This document shows, one piece after another, positions 51,927-60,228 of a stretch of 64,000 nucleotides of DNA. This DNA is from DAOUTY01 sp964453665 (GTDB taxonomy: Bacteria > Chloroflexota > Dehalococcoidia > SZUA-161), in assembly GCA_964453665.1 (NCBI GenBank), contig CAYVQT010000001.1, positions 62,001-126,000 of the forward strand. Reading direction: 5' to 3'. Made by a program: the position numbers and the translations under genes. A model generated the notes under the pieces. The model saw only the letters and a list, made by a program, of their open reading frames with translations, made no database searches and was not told the DNA's origin. How positions within the stretch are numbered: the first letter of the stretch is position 1; each line of letters opens with the position of its first letter.

Positions 51927-52472
51927 ATGACATACGACCCGCAGATACACCATCGCATCTCCATTCGCCTTAAGGATTACGACTATTCACAGGCAGGCGC
52001 ATATTTCGTGACCATCTGCACCCGGAACCGCCAGTCCATGTTGGGAGAAATCGTGGATGATGAGATGTTCCTGAATGAATACGGTCAGGTAGTGGCCGAA
52101 TGCTGGGATTGGTTGGCAAGACAATATAAATATGTGGAATTGGCTGAAAGGATCGTTATGCCAAACCACACACACAGTATCGTGGTTATATCAGTAAAGG
52201 AAGATTCGCGTAGGGGCGGTTCGCGAACCGCCCCTACAAAATCATTGGGACGCCTTGTAGGAGCATTTAAAACGGTCTCTACAAAACGTATCAATCAAAT
52301 GCGCCACACCCCGGGCGCAACAGTCTGGCAGCGTAATTACTACGAACATGTCATTCGAAATGAAGATGAATTGAACAACCTGCGCCGGTACATACTTGAC
52401 AACCCTGTACAATGGAATATGGACGAGGATAATCCAAACCGTCCAGGAGTTCAGCTTTGTCGAATAAAATAG
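51927..52472 (+). CDS. REP-associated tyrosine transposase (RAYT, Y1/HUH family)
   Basis: The protein has 181 residues. The HUH motif is MPNHTHSIVV (His81, His83), and the catalytic Tyr is in WQRNYYEHVIRNEDEL (Tyr138 or 139). The N-terminus RLKDYDYSQAGAYFVTICT is typical of RAYTs, single-copy relatives of IS200/IS605 TnpA that act on REP palindromes. A perfect 28-bp palindrome of the local family lies inside the gene in frame and encodes residues 95-104 (RRGGSRTAPT), between the HUH part and the Tyr helix. The frame stays open, so the protein may still work. Its end overlaps the next gene by 16 bp. Confidence 0.9.
   Translation: MTYDPQIHHRISIRLKDYDYSQAGAYFVTICTRNRQSMLGEIVDDEMFLNEYGQVVAECWDWLARQYKYVELAERIVMPNHTHSIVVISVKEDSRRGGSRTAPTKSLGRLVGAFKTVSTKRINQMRHTPGATVWQRNYYEHVIRNEDELNNLRRYILDNPVQWNMDEDNPNRPGVQLCRIK
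52210..52237. repeat. GTAGGGGC palindrome, copy D (perfect, inside RAYT)
   Basis: A 28-bp perfect inverted repeat with ends GTAGGGGC and GCCCCTAC and core GGTTCGCGAACC. It is translated as part of the RAYT. Confidence 0.9.
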
Positions 52473-53041
52473 GCGAGGTTATTGAGGCCAGCACGGGCGA
52501 GTTCGTTGCCGAATGCTACGAACTCCACACCCCCCCACCCCTCGGCAGCCTGGTAAGGACTACCGACGGGGAGATAGAGATATACGGTATCGTCTGCAAC
52601 GCCGCCACCGAGAGCATCGACCCGGGACGCCGTCCCGTCGCACGGGGCAGAGACGAATCGGAGGAGGAGAACATCTATCGCCAGAACCCGCAGCTTTCAA
52701 GGCTGCTGCGGACCACCTTCGAGAGCCTGGCTATCGGACACGGCCAGGGAAATGAGGTCCGCCACTACCTACCTCCCAGGCCCCCCCGCATCCACAGCTT
52801 CGTTCATATCTGTGAACAGGCCGAGGTGCGCCGCTTCACCGAATCCCTGGACTTTCTCAGCATATTGCTCCAGTCTAAAACGGGAGAGGTAGACGAGGTG
52901 GTCTCCGCCTGCCTGCGGCATGCCAGCCGCGCCCATGACGACGGCCGCGCTTTCCTGGTCAGAGCGGGGAAGGAACTGGCCGTCCTGCTTGGCAGCGAAC
53001 TCAACCGGCTCAACGCTATCCTGAGGAGGATTAGACTGTGA
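52457..53041 (+). CDS. Uncharacterised protein with HAS-barrel-like N-terminus, coupled to HerA
   Basis: The protein has 194 residues. The start is TTG at 52457 with AGGAG eight bases upstream, inside the end of the RAYT gene. The N-terminal ~65 residues (IGEVIEASTGEFVAECYEL, PLGSLVRTTDGEIEIYGIV) look like the small beta barrel (HAS barrel) that HerA-type ATPases carry at their N-terminus. The rest is helical. Its TGA overlaps the herA GTG (GTGA), so the two proteins are made together. It is probably an accessory subunit of the HerA-NurA machine; this is inference. Confidence 0.7.
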   Translation: MSNKIGEVIEASTGEFVAECYELHTPPPLGSLVRTTDGEIEIYGIVCNAATESIDPGRRPVARGRDESEEENIYRQNPQLSRLLRTTFESLAIGHGQGNEVRHYLPPRPPRIHSFVHICEQAEVRRFTESLDFLSILLQSKTGEVDEVVSACLRHASRAHDDGRAFLVRAGKELAVLLGSELNRLNAILRRIRL

Positions 53042-54669
53042 ACGAGGCCAGCGCAAAGGGAGGACGCCTGGGTATCGTGGTCGGCGGCTCGCTTACCGGG
53101 GGAATGGAGGTCAAGCTGGACAGCGCCACCCCGATCGAGGAGATGACTGTAGGACGCTACGTGGTTATCGAGGGGCAGAGGAGCCGCTTCTTCGGCATGA
53201 TCACAGACATCGAACTGGGAGCCATCGACCAGCAACTTACCATAACGCCGCCCGACGTAGCCGATCCCTTCATCGCCGATGTCGTAACGGGAACCAGCAC
53301 CTACGGGAAACTGCAGATAACACCAATGCTCACCATCAGCGGCAACGCTGCGAGCCTCCTCGAAGGGCCCCAGCCAGTGAAGACCGTCCCCGCCCACTTC
53401 TCAGCGGTCCGTGAGGCTTCGGAACAGGATGTGGAGCTGGTCTTCGGCCAGGAGGATGAGAAACATTTCTACGTCGGCACCCCGCTGGACATGGAGACAA
53501 GGGTCTGCCTCAACATCGACGAGTTCGTAAAGCGCTCCAACGGCGTCTTCGGCAAGAGCGGCACCGGCAAGACTTTCTTTACCAGACTCCTCCTCATCGG
53601 AATGGTGCAGAAGGGAACAGCGGCCAACCTCATCTTCGATATGCAGAACGAGTACGGCTGGGCGGGAACCAGCGAGCAAGGTTCTAAAACAGTAAAAGGC
53701 CTCAAACAACTCTTCCCATCAAAGGTCGCGCTATTTACCCTGGACGAGGAGAGCGCCCGGCGCCGGAAGGTGAGCCCCGACTACGTGGTGCAGATAGGCT
53801 ATGACGATATCGAGCCCGAAGACATCGCCCTGCTGCGGGAGACCCTGAACCTGACCGAACCGGCTATCGAGGCTGTCTATCAACTGGTAAGCGAGTTCGG
53901 CGAAGGGCACTGGCTCGAGGGCTTTTTCAACCTGAGCGGAGACGAAGAGACCAAAGAACTGCTCACGAAACACAGCATCCACGAGAGCAGCTACCGCAAC
54001 CTGCGGCGCGGCCTGGAGAGATTAAGGAGGCTTCCTTTCCTCGTGCCCCGTGCCCGCGAGAACTCGGTACAGCGAATACTGGAGTATCTTGACCGCGGCA
54101 TGAACGTGGTGCTCGAATTCGGCAGGTACGACGATGTCACCGTTTACGTGCTGGTGGCCAACATCCTCACCCGCCGCATCTACGCCCAGTATCGGGAGAG
54201 GACCGAGAGGTCGATGGGTGAGAAGGTAGACAAGCCACATCCCCTGGTGATAACCATCGAGGAGGCTCACAAGTTCCTCAACCCCTCGGTGGCCGAGCAA
54301 ACCATCTTCGGCACTATCGCCCGCGAGATGAGGAAGTACAACGTCACCCTCCTGGTTATCGACCAGCGACCCAGCGGTATCGACGAGGAGGTTATGTCCC
54401 AGCTCGGGACCAAGGCGACCTACCTCCTGGACAACGAGAAGGACATCGACAGCGTGCTCATGGGCGTTTCCGGTAAGAGCGAGCTGAAGACGGTGCTCTC
54501 CAAGCTTGAGGCCAAGCAGCAGGCGCTCATCTTCGGCCACGCCCTGCCGATGCCGGTTGTTGTCAGGACCCGGGAATATGGCTCGGCGGATTCTTACAAA
54601 GAGTTCGGATTTCGAGAGGCGGCAGAGCTCAAGAGAAAGGCAGAAGAGGAAATAAAGGAGCTTTTCTAA
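53038..54669 (+). CDS. herA: HerA-type bipolar DNA translocase ATPase
   Basis: The protein has 543 residues and starts with GTG. An N-terminal HAS-barrel-like region (LGIVVGGSLTGGMEVKL) precedes the HerA/FtsK-like ATPase, with Walker A GKSGTGKTF (172-180) and Walker B LVITIEEAHKFLNP. The arginine/sensor region has VIDQRPSGIDEEVMSQLGTK. HerA hexamers pump DNA for NurA in 5'-end resection. It is co-translated with the preceding barrel protein, and nurA lies about 5 kb upstream on the same strand. Confidence 0.9.
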   Translation: MNEASAKGGRLGIVVGGSLTGGMEVKLDSATPIEEMTVGRYVVIEGQRSRFFGMITDIELGAIDQQLTITPPDVADPFIADVVTGTSTYGKLQITPMLTISGNAASLLEGPQPVKTVPAHFSAVREASEQDVELVFGQEDEKHFYVGTPLDMETRVCLNIDEFVKRSNGVFGKSGTGKTFFTRLLLIGMVQKGTAANLIFDMQNEYGWAGTSEQGSKTVKGLKQLFPSKVALFTLDEESARRRKVSPDYVVQIGYDDIEPEDIALLRETLNLTEPAIEAVYQLVSEFGEGHWLEGFFNLSGDEETKELLTKHSIHESSYRNLRRGLERLRRLPFLVPRARENSVQRILEYLDRGMNVVLEFGRYDDVTVYVLVANILTRRIYAQYRERTERSMGEKVDKPHPLVITIEEAHKFLNPSVAEQTIFGTIAREMRKYNVTLLVIDQRPSGIDEEVMSQLGTKATYLLDNEKDIDSVLMGVSGKSELKTVLSKLEAKQQALIFGHALPMPVVVRTREYGSADSYKEFGFREAAELKRKAEEEIKELF

Positions 54670-54792
54670 ACCACGTTATTATCTAACTGGTAAAAGTACA
54701 AATAGTCTATCATATTGCGTCCGGATAGCCATTTGAGATACAATTAGGGGAGCAGCAGGGATTACACGTAGTATTTAGGGACAACGGATTCA

Positions 54793-54894
54793 GTGGAAAA
54801 AGAAGATATCCGCGTCGTTTCCGTGGTTGCGCTGGCAATCTTATTTATGCTGGGCTCGTTCATCTGCGCAAAGCTGTTGATGTGGCAGTGGTAG
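54793..54894 (+). CDS. Possible 33-residue single-helix membrane peptide
   Basis: A GTG-started frame with an acidic head (MEKEDIRV), one hydrophobic helix (VALAILFMLGSFICAKLL) and MWQW at the end. AGGGA lies about 12 bases upstream, a poor spacing. It could be a small membrane protein or chance; no family was recognised. Confidence 0.3.
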   Translation: MEKEDIRVVSVVALAILFMLGSFICAKLLMWQW

Positions 54895-55008
54895 CGGATT
54901 AAACTCACCATACGGATAGAGCACAGAAGAAAGCGCACAGCGAGCGAGTTGCTCACCTGAACAGGGTGTTGATATTCGTCACGCGCTTCATTATATCCAG
55001 GATACAGG

Positions 55009-55032
55009 AAGCCCCTCGATATCGAGGGGCTT
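55009..55032. terminator. 24-bp palindrome, possible terminator
   Basis: AAGCCCCTCGAT and ATCGAGGGGCTT form a perfect palindrome with essentially no loop. It is followed only by ATTGTG, so termination would be weak. It lies between herA and the end of the DUF3068 gene. Confidence 0.4.
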
Positions 55033-55116
55033 ATTGTGATGAGTGCGGCTATCGCAGCAACCCACTATATCGTCAACATGCTACATTGGCGATAAACCTT
55101 ATTCTAACGCCTGCCT

Positions 55117-56049
55117 CTAGATATCCATCGGCAGAGACGTTGGTCTGGGATGATGGGTAGGCTTGCTGGCTCTCGCCTTTCTCAAATTCCTGACTGCGAC
55201 TATTGCCGCGGAGGTGAGAACCAGGAAAGCCCCGAAGCCGATTGCAATCCAGGGTACAAGTGTCCTGAACCAGAGGAGCATCAAGCTCGCACTCTCGGCG
55301 GTCCCCATCAGATTAACAATCGTGCTCTCAGCGTAGTTGACGTTAGCTATCTGAACAGGTATCTTCATGCCCATCATGTCGAGGCTGGTGACGGTCTCGC
55401 TAGTCTGGTTGACCACAGTACCGCTTGACGGCTCTACCCACAGCGTTATCCGGGGGCTGAGATAAAGTTCCATTCCACTCATGGGCTCGGTGCCAATCGG
55501 CAGGTACTCCTCGTTTATCTCGAAGACCAGCACGTCCATCCCGCGGAAGTTCTCCTCACCCACATTCTCCGCAAGGAGCGCTTGACCCGCACCAGGGTGC
55601 CAGAGTTCGAAGGCATCCCCGGCGGCCAGCGGCCTCGGGGGGCCGAAGTACCCCCACCTTCCCCTCTCGTCAACCTGAGGCATGAACTCAAGAGTACTCG
55701 GGTTTATCGCAAGAATGCTCTCATCGCCGTAAATTGCCGAAATATCAGCTCCAGTTACGGCGTTCTTCACCGAGCGCACCTCATGGATGAGCAGGGCACC
55801 ATCCTCAGTGCCGACGGCTTCCTGCGACAGCGTCTGTTCGATGGGGAAAATATCCATCGACATAGTAGCTTCATTCATCACGGAAAATGTACCGTCGAAT
55901 TGATAGTCTTGTGCATAGCTCGAGGGCATCTTATCGAGCGCGGGGAAGATAACGGCAACCCACAATGCGCCGAATACGGCAAGCAATGCCCCTACTATAG
56001 CCAGTATGATAATTCTGTACCCTCTCAGACCTCGTCTTTGAGCCTCCAT
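55117..56049 (-). CDS. DUF3068-type membrane protein with large extracytoplasmic domain
   Basis: The protein has 310 residues from the ATG at 56049, chosen because AAAGGAGG precedes it; a GTG lies six codons upstream. One N-terminal helix (about 12-34) leads into an extracytoplasmic domain, and a second helix (near 270-290) is followed by a basic tail (RNLRKARASK). The topology and the segments KMPSSYAQDYQFDGTF and YLSPRITLWVEPSSGTV fit the DUF3068/PorA-like family known from actinobacteria and Chloroflexota. Function is unknown. Confidence 0.75.
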   Translation of the reverse strand: MEAQRRGLRGYRIIILAIVGALLAVFGALWVAVIFPALDKMPSSYAQDYQFDGTFSVMNEATMSMDIFPIEQTLSQEAVGTEDGALLIHEVRSVKNAVTGADISAIYGDESILAINPSTLEFMPQVDERGRWGYFGPPRPLAAGDAFELWHPGAGQALLAENVGEENFRGMDVLVFEINEEYLPIGTEPMSGMELYLSPRITLWVEPSSGTVVNQTSETVTSLDMMGMKIPVQIANVNYAESTIVNLMGTAESASLMLLWFRTLVPWIAIGFGAFLVLTSAAIVAVRNLRKARASKPTHHPRPTSLPMDI

Positions 56050-56372
56050 GTCGTCCTCCTTTCTCACGTCAGAAACGTGAACCCCTATACAGCGATGCTC
56101 GATGGCATCAGCAAAGGATGTCGGCCTTCCGCTTATACGTATTATCTATCGGGTCGTACGGTATGTATATCACCATTTAGTGCCTATTCTTTGTAGTACT
56201 TTTTGGTAAATTGACAGGCTGTGAAAGTGACAATTCGCGGCGCTTGAAGGGATATCATGTGTGGAGGTTCTCTATCCGCGGGAATGCCTCAGGGGAACCG
56301 AGCGTGTATAGAAGGAGGCAAAGGCAGGTAACGGAGGTCTATCCGGAGTACTTAACCAGCAATCCCCATAGG
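56050..56372. other. Intergenic region without recognised content
   Basis: The stretch contains no convincing gene, terminator or repeat. Plus-strand frames here run into the antisense of the next gene and were not accepted. Confidence 0.4.
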
Positions 56373-56873
56373 TTACCGTGGGGCGCCTTTAGGAGCGCGA
56401 CTGAAATTCAGGACGCAAGTTTTACAGCCCTCGCAGATCTGTTCGCCGAGCTTGAAACTTATATCATTACCAAATTCCGACGCCCAGACCGAATTCTCAC
56501 TATCGCAGATAAGAGTCCCAATCCTTCCCGAAAGCCCCTCCCTGCCGGCGGAGACCATTATGTTGTGCCAGGGGCATTCACTGACCACTATCCTGAAACC
56601 ACCGGTAACTGTTTCAACCTCAAATGCGAAACCTTCCAGATAGAGCCTCGTTGTAACAGCTTCGAAGAGGCCCTCTATTCCATTCTCCAGCCCTCCCATG
56701 GACTTCATCATGCGCGCCTGTATTTTGGAGAAAACCCTCCAGACCCGGTCGTCGATATCCAGAGCTACGTCGAATCCGTATTTCTCTTCGACCTTCATAA
56801 ACCAGAGTCCGTCCACGGTCCTGTAGCTGCGATGCCAGTATTCCGCGATTTGCCTGTCGCTCAGCTCAATCAT
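56373..56873 (-). CDS. ATC-hydrolase/DUF6125-like protein
   Basis: The protein has 166 residues. The N-terminal helix begins MIELSDRQIAEYWHRSYRTVDGL (the first 20 residues are typical of a family found next to reductases and methyltransferases). The core has a SECPWHNIM motif, and the C-terminus has SEFGNDISFKLGEQICEGCKTC. Conserved Cys, Trp and His suggest a ligand- or metal-binding fold like L-2-amino-thiazoline-4-carboxylate hydrolase relatives. The family is from memory and uncertain. It stands alone. Confidence 0.6.
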   Translation of the reverse strand: MIELSDRQIAEYWHRSYRTVDGLWFMKVEEKYGFDVALDIDDRVWRVFSKIQARMMKSMGGLENGIEGLFEAVTTRLYLEGFAFEVETVTGGFRIVVSECPWHNIMVSAGREGLSGRIGTLICDSENSVWASEFGNDISFKLGEQICEGCKTCVLNFSRAPKGAPR

Positions 56874-57187
56874 CTTTCACCTGCCTGTACGGTTAAATTG
56901 CGCTCACGGGTATTATACACGAACTCATTACATTGAACATGAATAACTGCCCCGTAAGAGAAGGGGATAGGGGGAACCGCCAAGACGCCCAGACATCTGA
57001 ACATCCAGCCGCTTGAACGGCTAGAGGGCATGCATGCAAATGGCTTTACGTTAAATGCTTGACATAATGCATCAAGGGCTTTCAAACCAGCTCCCTCCCC
57101 CCAACGCAGGGGCGGTTCGCGAACCGCCCCTGCTAATTTTTATTCGGGGTAGCGCCGATAAAAGTCGTTGCCAAAGAAAGAAATTTC
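56874..57187. repeat. Repeat-containing gap before mntP
   Basis: There is no gene. At 56981-57012 lies CCAGACATCTGAACAT, the inverse of the 30308-30355 element, again next to CAAGACGC. At 57106-57133 lies palindrome copy E, listed separately. Confidence 0.55.
57106..57133. repeat. GTAGGGGC-type palindrome, copy E (perfect, paired change)
   Basis: A 28-bp perfect inverted repeat with ends GCAGGGGC and GCCCCTGC. The second base and its partner have both changed relative to other copies (T-A to C-G), keeping the stem. Confidence 0.85.
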
Positions 57188-57214
57188 TTGCACCCTGAGC
57201 TTCTCTGTTATACT
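57188..57214 (+). promoter_or_regulatory. Promoter of mntP, apparently leaderless
   Basis: An extended -10 (TG, one base, TATACT at 57209-57214) lies eight bases before the GTG start, with TTGCAC 15 bp upstream. Transcription would begin at or within about two bases of the start codon, and there is no ribosome site. Confidence 0.55.
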
Positions 57215-57222
57215 GGGCCGTA

Positions 57223-57783
57223 GTGGATTTACTGTCGATACTCCTGATCGCTGTCAGCCTGTCGCTGGACTGCCTTGCGGTGGCTGTCGCGGGCAGCATC
57301 TCGATGCCAAGCTTTTCCCCCCGCCAGGTACTGCGCACCTCCCTGTCATTCGGCCTCTTCCAGGCGGGGATGCTCGTCCTGGGGTGGCTGCTGGGGCAGA
57401 CAATTGTTGACATAATTGAAAGCTTCGCCCACTGGGTGGCCTTCGGGCTGCTGGCGCTCGTCGGGGCCAGAATGCTCTGGGAGGCTCTACACGCTGACAG
57501 GGAGGGCGCAAAACGCACCGACATCACCAGAGGGTTCGCCCTTCTCACCCTGTCCGTAGCGACCAGCATCGATGCGCTGGCAGTCGGACTTAGCCTGGCT
57601 TTTCTGGAGTCGAGGTTGCTGGTTGCCGCCATCACAGTTGGGAGCGTCGCCTTCATCTTCACAGCGGCGGGGTTCTACTCCGGTAGAAGAATCGGCAGCC
57701 TGCTCGGTCGGTGGGCCGAGGTCCTCGGTGGGGTGGTCCTTATAGGCCTCGGCCTCAGGATACTGCTGACCGAAATTCTGTAG
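57223..57783 (+). CDS. mntP: Manganese efflux pump MntP
   Basis: The protein has 186 residues and six hydrophobic helices. The MntP/DUF204 duplicated motifs carry Asp in the membrane: SLSLDCLAVAVAGS and VATSIDALAVGLSLA. It exports Mn2+. The start is GTG at 57223; no better start exists, and the promoter sits directly before it. The usual mntP riboswitch (yybP-ykoY) could not fit in front of this start. GTAGGGGC palindromes flank the gene on both sides. Confidence 0.88.
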   Translation: MDLLSILLIAVSLSLDCLAVAVAGSISMPSFSPRQVLRTSLSFGLFQAGMLVLGWLLGQTIVDIIESFAHWVAFGLLALVGARMLWEALHADREGAKRTDITRGFALLTLSVATSIDALAVGLSLAFLESRLLVAAITVGSVAFIFTAAGFYSGRRIGSLLGRWAEVLGGVVLIGLGLRILLTEIL

Positions 57784-58108
57784 GCCCGTCGTAGGGGCGG
57801 TTCGCGAACCGCCCCTACCGGAAATTACGTCATTCTCAATAAAGTCCCTGTCTGCCGTGAAGCGAAGCTTAAACCGCCTGTCGCGCCTTCTGTGCGCCAA
57901 CGGCGCTCGTCTCTTACTTTTCCTCAAGTTCAACTGCAAGATGCCGATTTTCCGCATTCTAAAGCGTCTGAGGGGAATATAACGCCGTGGCGCCACAGGT
58001 AGACGCTTCTCTGGCAATCTGTCGCATCGATTGAAAGCGTCACTGTGGAGGATTAAGGCGACAGGTTTCTCTGCACCACCTATATCCGACGTACTGGAAT
58101 TAGATACG
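57784..58108. other. Gap after mntP
   Basis: It holds palindrome copy F (57791-57818), right after the mntP stop, where it could act as a 3' hairpin. The remaining ~290 bp show no gene or motif I can support. Confidence 0.45.
57791..57818. repeat. GTAGGGGC palindrome, copy F (perfect)
   Basis: A 28-bp perfect inverted repeat, identical to the copy inside the RAYT. It starts eight bases after the mntP stop. Confidence 0.9.
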
Positions 58109-59170
58109 CTAGACCGCGTACTGCCTTCTCCTGTTTATTGTGAAGGCCACGAGGGCGATGAGCAATACGATCAGCCCGATGAGGATAAACACTTCAGCGG
58201 AGATTTCAGTCCAGCCACCGCCCTGCTGGCTTATCTCGACGATGGGCGCAATTATATAGTAGGTGGGGAAAATCTTCCCAACCCACTGGGGTACCCCCGG
58301 AAACAGGTAGACAATAGCGGGAGCATAGAGGAAGGCCCCCAGGACCTTCATACTGGCGGAGAACGACTGGAGGTCCCTGGCCATGGCACCGATGAGCAGT
58401 CCTATCCCGGCAGCCATTATAGAGCCGAGGAACAGCAGCATTACCAGCAGCCCCGGATGTGTGCCCAGGGCCTGATTCCACGCCAGGATCACGACTCCCA
58501 TGATCATACCCATAATAATGCCCAGCAGCCCTTTGGCCAGGAATACCTCGCCTATATTCGCCGGGGTCACCACCAGAGCATCGATGGTCTTCTTCTCCTT
58601 CTCGGCCAGCAGCGATGACCCCGGTAACGACATGCCAGCGATCATCACCGTTATCAGGACGATAAAGGGAAGCAGTCTGTCTTCCCAGGGCATGCTCTCT
58701 TCGTCTCCGAGCGTAACAGCCTCGATCTCCACCGGGGCTTCCTGTCCGGCCAGCTCCCTCACCAGGTCCGCTACGGTTACCGCCACTATGGTGCGGTGCT
58801 TGGCCAGGCTTTCTCCCCATATGTAGAGGGAAAGTCCCACAGTCTCACCCTGCGAAACGGAATCGTCAAAACCGGCGGGAAGGACCAGCCCGGCGTCCAC
58901 AGCGCCCGACGCAACAGCCTCCTTCAGTTCCAACACCGTGCCGTACTCCCTGCTATCCAGCGAGCCATTCTCTTCGAGCATAGATACAAGCCGGGAGGCC
59001 CCCTCATCCACGACTCCCAGCGTGGCCTGGTCGGCGAACAGCGTGCCGAAAACGAGAGAGACCACGAGCGAGAACACTACCGGAACCACGACAGCGAAAA
59101 CAAAGAAGAAGTTCTTCGGCCCCTGGAAGAGTTCTTTTCTCAGAAGAATGCCTACACGTCTCAGGCCCAT
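58109..59170 (-). CDS. ABC-2 type exporter permease B
   Basis: The protein has 353 residues. One N-terminal helix is followed by a large extracytoplasmic domain and five further helices near the C-terminus, the ABC2_membrane_3/YhgE-like layout. The loop SLPGSSLLAEKEKKTIDALVVTP matches the elbow segment of such permeases. It forms a heterodimer with the permease encoded just upstream (10-bp overlap). Substrates of such exporters include drugs, peptides and lipids; nothing here is specific. Confidence 0.88.
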   Translation of the reverse strand: MGLRRVGILLRKELFQGPKNFFFVFAVVVPVVFSLVVSLVFGTLFADQATLGVVDEGASRLVSMLEENGSLDSREYGTVLELKEAVASGAVDAGLVLPAGFDDSVSQGETVGLSLYIWGESLAKHRTIVAVTVADLVRELAGQEAPVEIEAVTLGDEESMPWEDRLLPFIVLITVMIAGMSLPGSSLLAEKEKKTIDALVVTPANIGEVFLAKGLLGIIMGMIMGVVILAWNQALGTHPGLLVMLLFLGSIMAAGIGLLIGAMARDLQSFSASMKVLGAFLYAPAIVYLFPGVPQWVGKIFPTYYIIAPIVEISQQGGGWTEISAEVFILIGLIVLLIALVAFTINRRRQYAV

Positions 59171-60228
59171 TGCAGCTTCCTCCTCAACGCCCAGACGCCG
59201 ACAGCTACGATCACAGCGTTAATGCCCACGAGTATCAGCAGGTTATGCCAGACATCGCCCCAGCCGGCTCCGAAGTTCGACACCTGATATATGGTGTCCG
59301 TCAGATAATACGATGGGATGGCCTTGATCCAGCCCGACAAAGCGCCGGGTATCAGAACCGCGAATGAAGGAATGACAAGCAGGACCATAACCGGTACTCC
59401 CCAGGCAGTGACCGAGAGGAAGTCCTTGCCCAGCGACGCCATAATAAAGGCTACTCCCGTAACCAGCACCGCACCGAGCAGTAAAGATATCACTATTATC
59501 AGGGGCTGCGCGGTCATTCCGCCGACCACCGCCAGCAGGAGCACGGCCTCGCTGAAAGCCAGCATCGTGCCCATAATTCCCTTGGCCGTGAAAATATCCC
59601 TGACCGACATCGGTGTCACCAGCAGTGCCCATGCCGTGCGCCGCTCGAACTCCTCACTGATTAGAGCGGCGAGGCCAAAGGTCTCGGTCATGAGGATAAA
59701 GACCGCGAAAAGCGAACGCATGCGGTCCCGCAGGGGTATCTGCGCCCCTACCATGTCCGGCCCCAGGACCTCCGTCTGCAAATTGACATTCAATGTCTGA
59801 CCGGTCTGCAGATAAGCCATCTCCGTGACCAGACTGTCAATGACGCTTCTTATTTCATCGGCCGTGTCCGAAGCGAAATACACCCTTATATCGGGCGGCT
59901 GATTCAAATCAAACTTCTCCATTATATCGGCGGGGAAAACCAGCCCGGCCATATATTCACCCCCGGTCACGCCCTCCTTGAGCGCCTCTTCGGACTCGAC
60001 TTCCTCTATCTCCAGTCCCTCCTCCACCTCCTGTATCAGCTCCAGGGCAGGAGGGACCACCGGCGCATACAGACCGATCTCCAGGGTCTCATCGACTGAA
60101 TCCGGCATTACGAAATAGATAACGACGAACATGACGAGGGAAAGCACGGTTATTACGGCAATGAACCGGTTCCTGAAGAACAGGGTCAAGTCCTTCTGAA
60201 CAAGGGCACCGATGGAGCGCCATCTCAT
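59161..60228 (-). CDS. ABC-2 type exporter permease A
   Basis: The protein has 355 residues and the same topology as its neighbour, with the elbow segment LISEEFERRTAWALLVTPMS. It starts in an ATGA overlap with the ATPase stop and overlaps the second permease by 10 bp. The three genes are therefore one tightly coupled exporter operon (ATPase, permease A, permease B). Confidence 0.88.
   Translation of the reverse strand: MRWRSIGALVQKDLTLFFRNRFIAVITVLSLVMFVVIYFVMPDSVDETLEIGLYAPVVPPALELIQEVEEGLEIEEVESEEALKEGVTGGEYMAGLVFPADIMEKFDLNQPPDIRVYFASDTADEIRSVIDSLVTEMAYLQTGQTLNVNLQTEVLGPDMVGAQIPLRDRMRSLFAVFILMTETFGLAALISEEFERRTAWALLVTPMSVRDIFTAKGIMGTMLAFSEAVLLLAVVGGMTAQPLIIVISLLLGAVLVTGVAFIMASLGKDFLSVTAWGVPVMVLLVIPSFAVLIPGALSGWIKAIPSYYLTDTIYQVSNFGAGWGDVWHNLLILVGINAVIVAVGVWALRRKLQWA

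Larger units (their letters stand above)
54670..55116. other. Intergenic region with a small ORF and a palindrome
   Basis: Apart from the 33-residue frame at 54793 and the 24-bp palindrome at 55009, both listed separately, nothing could be supported in this 447-bp stretch. Confidence 0.5.

Noticed and set aside
56211..56936. A 241-residue plus-strand frame opposite the DUF6125-like gene
   Set aside because: The minus-strand gene has a recognisable conserved core and proper start; the plus frame has low-complexity content and no domain.
57487..58017. A 176-residue minus-strand frame containing a GGSRTAPT peptide
   Set aside because: It lies opposite mntP and across palindrome copy F; the peptide is only the translation of the repeat.
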